Below, in pieces: positions 8,332-15,334 of a stretch of DNA of 20,338 bases (position 1 is its first letter; each line of letters starts with the position of its first letter). The translations under genes and the position numbers were made by a program. A model generated the notes under the pieces. That model made no database searches and was not told the origin of the DNA. It saw nothing but the letters and a program-made list of their open reading frames with translations. The stretch is from Campylobacteraceae bacterium (lineage in GTDB: Bacteria; Campylobacterota; Campylobacteria; Campylobacterales; Sulfurovaceae), in contig JALVWV010000011.1 in NCBI GenBank assembly GCA_027023145.1, forward strand, positions 1 through 20,338, read 5' to 3'.

Positions 8332-9285
8332 TTATCGGCGGTCTGTGTCTTGTGGATTGTGTGGGCGTGTTCGATTTTGATCGGAAGCGTCATGTGATCG
8401 TGCGCGGTTTTTGGTATCAGAGTTATGGGTTTTTGATCGAGTTTGATTGTGATCTTCACCGCAAGCATTGGTCATCTTGCATACACGATCGTGGACGATG
8501 TTGTGGACATGTTTGGCAGCAGTGTGGGCAGCATCATGCGCCTCTTCAGCGATAGCATGGACAGAGCCATTGGCATCGTTGATAGCATCAATGACATCCT
8601 CAATGGCATCGACCAAGCCGGTACCATTGGCATCGTTTTCGGCTTGTTCAGCTGCCGTACGCAGGAGGGTATCTATATCGAAGTGTCTGTCTGCATGGTG
8701 GATGCGTGCCGCATAGATATACAATGCTAACGTACCATTGGCATCGAGAAGTTCCGCACCCCGTGCCAGCTTGAGAGCCGCTTTGAGTCCAGCAACATGA
8801 TGGCGATTGGCTTTGGCAACGATATCGGCATGCACATCGCAATCAAACAGCTGTGTAAGGTTAGCCTCAATAGCGTTACGTGCGTGATGGGTGGTAGCAT
8901 TGGCTTCTTTGATTTGGGCGTAAGCAAACGTGGTCAAGGGTGAGACGTTGACCGTAACGTTGTTGTCGTAATGCAGGGCGACAATCTTGCCAGTGAAGTT
9001 GGTGTCGGTTTCAATGTCATGTCCACCGGTGACGATGATGGTGTGGCTTTCATTGAAATGGGTGCCCGAGATGGGCAGGGTATAGTTGCCTTGATTGTCT
9101 GTTGTGACAGAGACCTCATCGGATAAGCAATGCCGGTCGTCATCCCCGAGGCAGACAGTAGCACCGGCGAGATAAGGATCGATCGCTTTTCCGGTGATCG
9201 TTTTGGTTTGCATATCGGCTGAATTGCATCCATTCAAAGCAAAGAGAGCTACAAGAGCAAGAGATGTGGCTGTAAGTTTGTTCAT
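8332..9285 (-). CDS. His-rich exported lipoprotein with an N-terminal beta-sandwich-like domain
   Basis: This 317-residue protein has a lipoprotein signal ending LNGC (Cys20). Residues about 28-120 (TGKAIDPYLAGATVCLGDDD, later DNQGNYTL and SPLTTFAY) match the carboxypeptidase-regulatory/Ig-like repeats often seen in bacterial lipoproteins; Cys45 and Cys53 may form a disulfide. Residues about 130-275 are helical and rich in His, Ala and Asp. The tail is hydrophilic and repetitive (H, N, R, T, D). The ATG at 9285 is chosen over an upstream TTG because AAAGGA lies 6 nt before it. The upstream promoter carries a predicted response-regulator box. Metal binding is plausible from the His content but unproven. 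Confidence 0.8.
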   Translation of the reverse strand: MNKLTATSLALVALFALNGCNSADMQTKTITGKAIDPYLAGATVCLGDDDRHCLSDEVSVTTDNQGNYTLPISGTHFNESHTIIVTGGHDIETDTNFTGKIVALHYDNNVTVNVSPLTTFAYAQIKEANATTHHARNAIEANLTQLFDCDVHADIVAKANRHHVAGLKAALKLARGAELLDANGTLALYIYAARIHHADRHFDIDTLLRTAAEQAENDANGTGLVDAIEDVIDAINDANGSVHAIAEEAHDAAHTAAKHVHNIVHDRVCKMTNACGEDHNQTRSKTHNSDTKNRARSHDASDQNRTRPHNPQDTDRR

Positions 9286-9320
9286 AAAAAATCCTTTCAA
9301 ACATGGTTTTTGATGTCGGC

Positions 9321-9351
9321 AGTATAGAACAAAAAGATTATTTTAGTGTTA
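9321..9351 (-). promoter_or_regulatory. Lipoprotein promoter with OmpR/PhoB-type box
   Basis: On the minus strand TAACA (9351-9347), six bases, then TAATC (9340-9336) form an imperfect 11-bp direct repeat. A -10 box TATACT (9326-9321) follows. The distance from the first TAACA to the -10 is 25 nt, the same as at the two promoters near 18.1 kb. Confidence 0.55.
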
Positions 9352-9410
9352 CCGGATCGAAAGGGCAGCATGAAGAGGGATAAGCAATCCTCCCTAAATC
9401 AAAAACAATA

Positions 9411-9416
9411 TACAAT
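9411..9416 (+). promoter_or_regulatory. -10 box of response regulator 1; probably leaderless
   Basis: TACAAT is followed by six bases and the ATG at 9423. No ribosome binding site is present. Transcription would start at or next to the start codon. Confidence 0.5.
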
Positions 9417-9422
9417 ACTCAC

Positions 9423-10109
9423 ATGAAAGATTCACTCAAAAACCTTCCCACCATTTTGCTGCTCGAGGATGATCGGCTCTTTGCCGAGACGTTGGCCGAT
9501 TTCCTTGAAGAAGAGGGGTACGGTGTCACCGTCGTCCTCGATCCGCTGAGTGCGATGGATCGCGCGTATGAGGGGCGGTATGATTTGTATCTCTTTGATG
9601 TCAATCTGCCGTTTGAGAGTGGGTTTGAACTGCTGGTCAAGCTGCGGGAGGGGGAAGATCGTACGCCGACCATTTTCCTCACATCCCGGGAAGATAAAAC
9701 GTCGCTCATTGAGGGGTTTGAATCCGGAGCGGACGACTACCTGCGTAAGCCGGTCGACCTGGATGAGCTTCGGGTGCGGATCGAAGCGGTGCTGCGGCGC
9801 CGGGAGGGGCAGCGGCGTTTGCGGATCGGAGAGTACGAAGCCGATCTTGTGGCCAAACAGCTCTACCGTGACGGAGAGCCAGTCGAGCTGAGCACCCGCC
9901 TGTTTGATTTGCTCCACTTGCTGGCCGGTTCCCACGGTCAGACGGTGCCCACCGAGCGGATCCTCTCCGAGCTCTGGCCCCGGGATCGAGAAGCGAGCTA
10001 TGGCGCACTGCGGGTCTATATCACCCGCCTCAAGAAACTTTTCGGTGACCGGATCGAAAACGTCCGGGGCGTCGGATATCGTTTTCACACAGGAGACGAA
10101 CATGGGTAA
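9423..10109 (+). CDS. OmpR/PhoB-family response regulator 1
   Basis: This 228-residue protein has a receiver domain (residues about 9-122) with the acidic pocket E15-D16-D17, phospho-acceptor Asp59 (LFDVNLP), Thr87 and Lys109. It is followed by a winged-helix DNA-binding domain (about 130-225), with the recognition region SYGALRVYITRLKKLFG and the wing VRGVGYRF. It is encoded with histidine kinase 1, whose ATG overlaps its stop by 8 nt. The signal is unknown. It is paralogous in layout to the pair at 10972-12661, and either regulator may bind the TAACA boxes in this window. Confidence 0.93.
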   Translation: MKDSLKNLPTILLLEDDRLFAETLADFLEEEGYGVTVVLDPLSAMDRAYEGRYDLYLFDVNLPFESGFELLVKLREGEDRTPTIFLTSREDKTSLIEGFESGADDYLRKPVDLDELRVRIEAVLRRREGQRRLRIGEYEADLVAKQLYRDGEPVELSTRLFDLLHLLAGSHGQTVPTERILSELWPRDREASYGALRVYITRLKKLFGDRIENVRGVGYRFHTGDEHG

Positions 10110-10947
10110 ACGATCTTCCATCTGGCCTTCACTGCTTCTCTACATCATTGCGACGGCGGGATTACTGTTGTTGCTGTTTCTCTTTTTTCGAATGGAAGGA
10201 CTCAGCTGGGGGCATTTTGCCATCGCGATGGTGATGTTTGTCCCGGCGATCGCGGCGGTGGGGTATCTGCTGTTGGGGGATGCAGCCGAGGGGAAACAGC
10301 GGCAGGATGCCCGGCTGGAGCATCTGACCCGTGAAATCCTCCACGAGATCAACCTCCCCATCGCCACCATCCAGAGTAACCTCCAGATGCTCGCCGTCCG
10401 CGTCGAAAACCCCCACAACCTCAAACGGATCGCCCGTGCCGAAGAGGCACTGACCCGCCTCAAACGGCTCTATGACGGGCTCTCCTACAGTATCCGGCGG
10501 GAGATACAGGCGATTGAGCCTGAGACGTTTGATCTGGCGCAGGTGGTGCAGGAGCGGGCAGCAGTGCATGCGGAGATGGGTCGCAACCGATTTGATGTCT
10601 CTGTCGCATCTCTGATGATCCGTACCGACCGGATCGGACTGGAGCAAGTGATAGATAATCTCATGGAAAATGCAATGAAATACTCTAAACCCTCCAAACC
10701 CATCATTGTGACACTCGAGGGGACGCAGCTGCGGATCCGGGATGAGGGGATCGGGATGGATGCAGCGCAGATCGCCCGGATCTATGAGCGATACTATCAG
10801 GGGGACAGCCACGCTCCGGGTGAGGGGATCGGATTGGCGCTGGTCAAACGCTACTGCGATGAAGCCCAGATCGCCATCCGGATCGACTCGGTTGTTGGGG
10901 GAGGGACGACGGTGACGCTTGACTTGATGAAAGTAATCCAAAAGTAA
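10102..10947 (+). CDS. Small membrane histidine kinase 1
   Basis: This 281-residue kinase has two membrane helices (about 8-29 and 38-58), separated by a loop of only about 8 residues, so it lacks a periplasmic sensor domain. The dimerisation box holds His81 (ILHEINLPIATI), the N-box is NLMENAMKYSK (Asn190), G1 is DEGIGM (214-219) and G2 is GEGIGLALVKRY (240-251). The start at 10102 is supported by AGGAGA upstream and the overlap with response regulator 1. Such short-loop kinases sense in or near the membrane or through a partner protein. The sequence ILHEINLPIA differs slightly from the common HELRTPL form. Confidence 0.92.
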   Translation: MGKRSSIWPSLLLYIIATAGLLLLLFLFFRMEGLSWGHFAIAMVMFVPAIAAVGYLLLGDAAEGKQRQDARLEHLTREILHEINLPIATIQSNLQMLAVRVENPHNLKRIARAEEALTRLKRLYDGLSYSIRREIQAIEPETFDLAQVVQERAAVHAEMGRNRFDVSVASLMIRTDRIGLEQVIDNLMENAMKYSKPSKPIIVTLEGTQLRIRDEGIGMDAAQIARIYERYYQGDSHAPGEGIGLALVKRYCDEAQIAIRIDSVVGGGTTVTLDLMKVIQK

Positions 10948-10965
10948 CGCCAAACGCGCTACAAT
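10934..10965 (+). promoter_or_regulatory. Promoter of response regulator 2 with a possible autoregulatory box; leaderless
   Basis: TAATC (10934) and TAACG (10945) form a direct repeat with an 11-nt step. A -10 box TACAAT (10960-10965) starts 26 nt after the first copy. Only six bases separate the -10 from the ATG at 10972, and there is no ribosome site, so a leaderless message is likely. The box match is weaker than at 18.1 kb. Confidence 0.35.
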
Positions 10966-10971
10966 CGTCTT

Positions 10972-11607
10972 ATGAAAATATTACTCTTAGAAGACGATAT
11001 GCTCCTTGGGGAGAGCCTCGAGGAGTATTTGGAGCTCGACGGTCTCGAGGTTGAATGGGTGCAGGATGGTGAGCAGGTGCTGGATCGGACGTTTGAGACC
11101 CGGTACGATCTTTATGTGCTTGACATCAATGTCCCCGAGATCAACGGGCTAGAGCTGCTGCGTCAACTGCGTGAAGCGGATGACACCACACCAGCGATCT
11201 ACATCTCCGCACTCAGTGACATCGAATCGATCGCCGAGGGGTTTGAGGCTGGAGCGGTCGATTATCTCAAAAAGCCTTTTGACCCCGAAGAGTTGGCGCT
11301 ACGGATTCGGCATCGGTTTTTGGCTCCCCGAGGTAGTACGATCACGTACGGTACCCTCCGGTTTGATCCGGCGACCGGGCTGGTGGAGACTGGAGACGAG
11401 ACGATTCATCTCGGGGAGGTACAGAAGCGGATCTTTGCCCGTCTGCTGGAGCGCCCCGGTGAGATCGTGACCGCAGAAGCGTTGTTTGAATATCTGCGGG
11501 AGCCGAGTTACAATGCCCTGCGGGTGATGCTCAGCAAAATGAAAAAACGCCTTGGTATCGAGATCCGCAACATCCGGGGGGAAGGGTACGTGCTTGAGAA
11601 GATATGA
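10972..11607 (+). CDS. OmpR/PhoB-family response regulator 2
   Basis: This 211-residue protein has a receiver domain with E7-D8-D9, phospho-acceptor Asp51 (VLDINVPEINGLELL), Ser79 and Lys101 (LKKPF). Its winged-helix output domain ends in SYNALRVMLSKMKKRLG and IRNIRGEGYVLEKI. It is shorter than regulator 1, with a compact linker. It is encoded upstream of and overlapping histidine kinase 2. It is the best candidate for binding the TAACA-type boxes because its own promoter shows a similar repeat, but this is inference. Confidence 0.93.
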   Translation: MKILLLEDDMLLGESLEEYLELDGLEVEWVQDGEQVLDRTFETRYDLYVLDINVPEINGLELLRQLREADDTTPAIYISALSDIESIAEGFEAGAVDYLKKPFDPEELALRIRHRFLAPRGSTITYGTLRFDPATGLVETGDETIHLGEVQKRIFARLLERPGEIVTAEALFEYLREPSYNALRVMLSKMKKRLGIEIRNIRGEGYVLEKI

Positions 11608-12661
11608 GGTCGAATCGCTCCTCAAGAGTTTCGCACTCTTTTTTGTTTTGATTGCGGCGATCTACGGGCTGTTCCTCTATCAATCCTATGTGGACAAACG
11701 CCACGCACTTGATACACGGATTTTGCAGCAGATGCGGATTTTTTCCTTTGACCCGACGACGCAGGCGTTTGAGCTCTCCTTCGTCCCCAAAGAGCAGGCG
11801 GGGAGACTGCTGGAGCTTCAGCACGAGCCTGATCGCGTCTATGGGACGTTTGTCGTCCCTACAGAGGATGATTTTCGGATGCAGGTGATCCTGCCGATCG
11901 AAAAATACCAGGAGCAGTTGATGCAGATCCGGGGTGCCGTGTTGCGGGGGGCGGTACTCTATCTGTTTCTGATCACCATAATCTCTCTGATGCTGGCGTA
12001 CTATTCGCTCCAGCCCATCCGTCGAGCCATGCGTCTGAACAAAGAATTTATCCGGGACATTCTCCATGATGTCAACACCCCCATCGCTTCGATCGCCGTC
12101 AACCTCAAACTCCTCGAGAAACGTTTCGGCCATGCCCGAGCCATTGATCGGATCAAAAACAACATCGAAACTCTCGGTGTACTTCGGGAAAACCTCCATG
12201 CCTATCTTGGCAAGCGACAGGGGGAGCTTTCGGAGTTTGCATTACACGGTCTGGTGGCAGAGCGGTTGGAATATTTCCGTGTCCTCTACCCGAACGTGAC
12301 CTTTGATCTCGCGATCCCCCGGGACGTTTGGTTGCGTACCCAGCGCAATGCTTTTGTGCGGATTTTGGACAATCTCATCGGCAATGCGGCCAAATACAAT
12401 GTCCCTCAGGGGAGTGTCACTGTCCATTGGGAGGGGACGCAATTGACCATCGCCGATACCGGTCGGGGGATTCGCGATCCAAGCCGAGCGTTTGAGCGGC
12501 ACTACAAAGAGGGAGAGCGGGGCATGGGACTGGGGCTCCACATCGTCCAGAGCCTGTGCCGAGAGCTGAAGATCGGGTTGACGCTGGAGAGTGAAGTGGG
12601 GGTCGGGACGCAGGTGCATCTGGCGTGTTCCGAAATGGTACTCCGGGTAAGTGAAAAGTAA
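11594..12661 (+). CDS. Sensor histidine kinase 2
   Basis: This 355-residue kinase has a first membrane helix (about 12-30), a periplasmic region of about 85 residues (33-118), a second helix (about 119-138), His158 in DILHDVNTPIASI, an N-box DNLIGNAAKYN (Asn264), G1 DTGRGI (288-293) and G2 GMGLGLHIVQSL (310-321). The only reasonable start is TTG at 11594, inside the 3' end of regulator 2 (14-nt overlap) and after GGGGGAAGGG. The ATG at 11604 is out of frame. The periplasmic part has no motif I recognise. It forms a pair with regulator 2. Confidence 0.9.
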   Translation: MRRYEVESLLKSFALFFVLIAAIYGLFLYQSYVDKRHALDTRILQQMRIFSFDPTTQAFELSFVPKEQAGRLLELQHEPDRVYGTFVVPTEDDFRMQVILPIEKYQEQLMQIRGAVLRGAVLYLFLITIISLMLAYYSLQPIRRAMRLNKEFIRDILHDVNTPIASIAVNLKLLEKRFGHARAIDRIKNNIETLGVLRENLHAYLGKRQGELSEFALHGLVAERLEYFRVLYPNVTFDLAIPRDVWLRTQRNAFVRILDNLIGNAAKYNVPQGSVTVHWEGTQLTIADTGRGIRDPSRAFERHYKEGERGMGLGLHIVQSLCRELKIGLTLESEVGVGTQVHLACSEMVLRVSEK

Positions 12662-12678
12662 TACTCCCGGGGTATAAT
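12648..12678 (+). promoter_or_regulatory. Promoter of the small exported protein unit
   Basis: A perfect TATAAT lies at 12673-12678, 31 nt before the ATG at 12710. A weak TAAGT-N6-TAATA repeat (12648 and 12659) sits at the same 25-nt distance from the -10 as the stronger boxes elsewhere, though only TAA is shared. It overlaps the end of histidine kinase 2. Confidence 0.45.
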
Positions 12679-12709
12679 GCTTCCTATACAACCCCACAAA
12701 GGTATTGAG

Positions 12710-13180
12710 ATGAAACGTATTTTTCTTACGTTGATTGTGCTGGTGAGTCTGGCGGGGGCATCCCGTTTGAGTGATTTGATGGCTCAGTACAAACGGGCAC
12801 CGGAGCGTCAGCGATTTCGCATCATGAATCAGATCAAGCTGGAGATTGCCCGCTTGAACAAATCCCGCCAGCATGCGGCGATCCGTCAGCTGCGTCGTGT
12901 GAACAATAGTATCCAGCGTCGTACGGATCGGATCCGAAAAAACCATCGGATACAACGCCACCGTACACAGCGCCACCATGCACCGACACGCCATCGCCCC
13001 TCACCGCAGGAGATTCTCGACGGTCGCACAAAACAGACTAGCCGATCGACGGATTCTAATGCAATGCATGCAACACATGGGGGCGATTCTGAGCATGGTG
13101 GTGGATCCACACCGGGAGGAGGATCAGACCATGGAGGAGATTCTCATCATGGTGGCGGTTCGATGCGAGGAGGTTTCTGA
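12710..13180 (+). CDS. Small exported Arg-rich protein with a His/Gly-rich tail
   Basis: This 156-residue protein has a signal peptide (MKRIFLTLIVLVSLAGA). A basic helical region follows (residues about 18-90, rich in R, Q and I), then a His-rich stretch (QRHRTQRHHAPTRHR), and a low-complexity tail built on G-G-x-S-x-H-G-G (residues 123-156: GGDSEHGG, GGSDHGG, GDSHHGG). The tail looks able to bind Cu, Ni or Zn. I do not recognise a family. The ATG at 12710 follows AAAGGT. Its TGA overlaps the next start (TGATG), so the two genes are translationally coupled. It follows the kinase genes, so control by them is plausible. Confidence 0.7.
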   Translation: MKRIFLTLIVLVSLAGASRLSDLMAQYKRAPERQRFRIMNQIKLEIARLNKSRQHAAIRQLRRVNNSIQRRTDRIRKNHRIQRHRTQRHHAPTRHRPSPQEILDGRTKQTSRSTDSNAMHATHGGDSEHGGGSTPGGGSDHGGDSHHGGGSMRGGF

Positions 13181-13350
13181 TGAAGAAATTTGTGATACTT
13201 CTTCTGATAATCCCTATTGGTGTCATGGCAGCCGATCGGGATATGGACGGGGTCAGTGATGATCGTGACCAGTGTAAAAACACACCCTTTTGGGCAGTGG
13301 TCAATTCCCGAGGTTGTACGGTCAAACGGATCCGTCCGCGTAAGCGTTGA
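13180..13350 (+). CDS. Exported 56-residue thrombospondin-type-3-repeat peptide
   Basis: The open frame runs from the ATG at 13180 to TGA at 13348. The signal peptide is MKKFVILLLIIPIGVMAA. The mature part starts DRDMDGVSDDRDQCKNTP, a thrombospondin type 3 calcium-binding repeat (D-x-D-x-D-G-x-x-D-x-x-D-x-C), followed by a second Cys (SRGC) and a basic tail. This is the linker motif usually placed before an OmpA-like peptidoglycan-binding domain, but here the protein ends, so it is either a stand-alone peptide or a truncated OmpA relative. It is coupled to the gene at 12710 and convergent with the ApbE-like gene, 16 bp away. Confidence 0.7.
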   Translation: MKKFVILLLIIPIGVMAADRDMDGVSDDRDQCKNTPFWAVVNSRGCTVKRIRPRKR

Positions 13351-13366
13351 TTTGTTCTATATCTCT

Positions 13367-14191
13367 TCAGGGCAGCACATTTACAGAGCAAAAAGGCTGA
13401 AGATCGGGATCGGCCAGCAGGGCGGTGGAGCATACGCCGCTCTCAAGACACGAGGGGGCGATGGCAGTGACCGATCGCTGAAGAGGGATTGCCTTCTCGT
13501 GCCGCGAGAGGACATGGGAGACGATCTCCGAGCCGATGCGTACCGGGCGTTCATAGGAGGCTGAGGTGGTGAGTGCCTGATCGACAATGGGGAGATGCCG
13601 GGCGATACGGGTGGGGTGAAGCGGATCTTTGATCCCGATGACAAACGGCGTAGCATCCGGTTTGGCTCCCAGCGCAAACAGATCCCCTCCGAAATTGACC
13701 AAAGCCGAATGGATACGATGCTTACGGAGAATCCCAACAGCACGATCGACGGCATACTCCTTGACAAACCCTCCCAGATCAATCTGTGTGTGGGGATTGT
13801 CAAACCGGATTTTCCCTTTTGCAATCGTGAAGTGTTCGCAACCGACATACGGAAGAAGGCGTTCTTTTTGTTGCGCAAACTCCTCAAGCGTTTTGGCGCT
13901 GGATTGAAGGGTTTTGAGGGTCGCCAGTGTGATATCAAACGCCCCGTTTGTCCGACGATAAAAGTGCTGAGCCTGCCGGAGGAGAAATGCCGTCTCCGTA
14001 TCGAGACGATTCTGTGATCGTGTATTCAGTGCCGTGACGATGGAGTCGGGATGATAATAGTTGTAGCGCCCCTCCAGCCGTTTGGTCTCATGGACGACGG
14101 CCTGCGCAGCGGCATCGGCGCGGGTACGTTCAGCCGTGTAGATATGAAGCTCACACGGGGTACTCATGGCTTCAAATCGATACACATGCAT
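13367..14191 (-). CDS. ApbE-like FAD:protein FMN transferase
   Basis: ApbE proteins move FMN from FAD onto a Thr or Ser of target proteins. This 274-residue member shows the family motifs: FEAMSTPCELHIY (residues 6-18), GAFDITLATL (83-92), IDLGGFVKEYAVD (137-149), SALVNFGGDL (162-171), and TTSASYER with the conserved His226. It departs from the usual pattern at the end: the common A-D-A-L-A-T metal site is SGVCST here (Gly252 in place of Asp), and the H-x-x-D-P motif reads HVLSRHEK. No signal peptide is visible from the ATG at 14191, which follows the upstream stop by 0 nt. It is the last gene of the operon. It is short for the family. Confidence 0.85.
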   Translation of the reverse strand: MHVYRFEAMSTPCELHIYTAERTRADAAAQAVVHETKRLEGRYNYYHPDSIVTALNTRSQNRLDTETAFLLRQAQHFYRRTNGAFDITLATLKTLQSSAKTLEEFAQQKERLLPYVGCEHFTIAKGKIRFDNPHTQIDLGGFVKEYAVDRAVGILRKHRIHSALVNFGGDLFALGAKPDATPFVIGIKDPLHPTRIARHLPIVDQALTTSASYERPVRIGSEIVSHVLSRHEKAIPLQRSVTAIAPSCLESGVCSTALLADPDLQPFCSVNVLP

Positions 14192-15334
14192 CTAAAATCC
14201 GTATTGGATCCCCACCGAGAGATAACGGGAGTGAAAAGTGCCCGGTTGGGTATAGTATCCTGCCGCACCCTGGATCGTGACGGTTTCGCTGACGTGGATA
14301 TCGGCACTTACTTTGAGATCATATGCATCCCAGGCGCCCATGCGTCGGTCGCTTGAAGCATAGGTTTCATCGGTGAAGTGGTCTTTGCCGGGGTGATAAA
14401 ACCAGGCAGCCGACTGGGTATAGTACCGTCCGGCCAGTCCGAGTGTGAGGGTATCGTTGAGTTCGTAAAACGTGCTCAGGCTGATCGTATGCGATGTGAT
14501 ATCCCAATCATCGTGATAAAACCGATAATAGAGATTGACACTCAGTGCATCGGTCAGCGCTCGGGAGTAGGTCAATGTAGCGCCACCCCCTTTGCGTGCA
14601 TTGGGTTTGGCCTCTTCGACGATGTGGGTTGTGTTGCGGACGACTCGCATGTAGGGATTGCTGAGGTAGCCGCTCTCGTAATTATAAAAGAGGGAGGCCT
14701 TGATGAGTGATTGGGTATCGAGTATCTGGGTTAGACCAATCTCCGCATTGATCACATCGAGATCTTTGGTGATGGTTTTGCTGCTGGCACCACTGATGGC
14801 GTCGCAAATCGTGTTGCCAAGGAAGCAGTGGACATCGACGCTGTTTTTCTGGTACGAAAGCCCCACGGAAACCGACCGGTTTTTGCTTTCATCGAGATAA
14901 TGGAGGTACTCAGCCGAGACCCCTCGTGAGAGGTAGTCGCTCTCGGAAGAGTAATTGAGTCCAACCGTCAACGCATCGCGGTTTTCAAACCGGGTGGTCA
15001 ACGCGCCGCTGACAAAGGTGCGGTTGTCGTCGTAAGGGATGTTGCCGTAGTGGATATCGTTGGCAGGGACGGCATGGTCGGGCAGGCGGGCTGAGGCACC
15101 GCTGGTGGCATCATACCAGGTGGGGCTGGCTCCGCTGAGGGCATCCCGACCGGCTGAGAGGTTCAGGGTATAGTCGGTACCGAAATCTTTGTTGAGCTCT
15201 ACGGTCGGTGTCTGGATCGTCGTCCGTCCGCTCCCTTCGTCGTAATGGATGTAGTGCACCGCGACGTAGTCATCGGCTTGTGCATGGGCAGCCAGCAGGA
15301 GAGTAAACGCCAGAAGAGAGGGTTTCAATTGCAT
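14192..15334 (-). CDS. DUF3570-like outer-membrane beta-barrel with three flavinylation-like motifs
   Basis: This 380-residue protein has a signal peptide (MQLKPSLLAFTLLLAAHAQA), many alternating beta strands, and a C-terminal Phe (VGIQYGF) as expected for Bam-inserted barrels. It resembles DUF3570 proteins in length and layout. Three copies of D-A-x-S-G-A-S occur: Asp64-Ser70, Asp75-Ser81 and Asp178-Ser184. They resemble the ApbE target motif D-x-x-[ST]-G-A-[ST]. Cys170 and Cys177 may form a disulfide just before the third copy. The ATG at 15334 follows GGAGGAGG, which lies inside the preceding gene (10-nt overlap); the longer upstream frame is only that gene's shadow. The ApbE-like gene follows directly. 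Confidence 0.85.
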   Translation of the reverse strand: MQLKPSLLAFTLLLAAHAQADDYVAVHYIHYDEGSGRTTIQTPTVELNKDFGTDYTLNLSAGRDALSGASPTWYDATSGASARLPDHAVPANDIHYGNIPYDDNRTFVSGALTTRFENRDALTVGLNYSSESDYLSRGVSAEYLHYLDESKNRSVSVGLSYQKNSVDVHCFLGNTICDAISGASSKTITKDLDVINAEIGLTQILDTQSLIKASLFYNYESGYLSNPYMRVVRNTTHIVEEAKPNARKGGGATLTYSRALTDALSVNLYYRFYHDDWDITSHTISLSTFYELNDTLTLGLAGRYYTQSAAWFYHPGKDHFTDETYASSDRRMGAWDAYDLKVSADIHVSETVTIQGAAGYYTQPGTFHSRYLSVGIQYGF

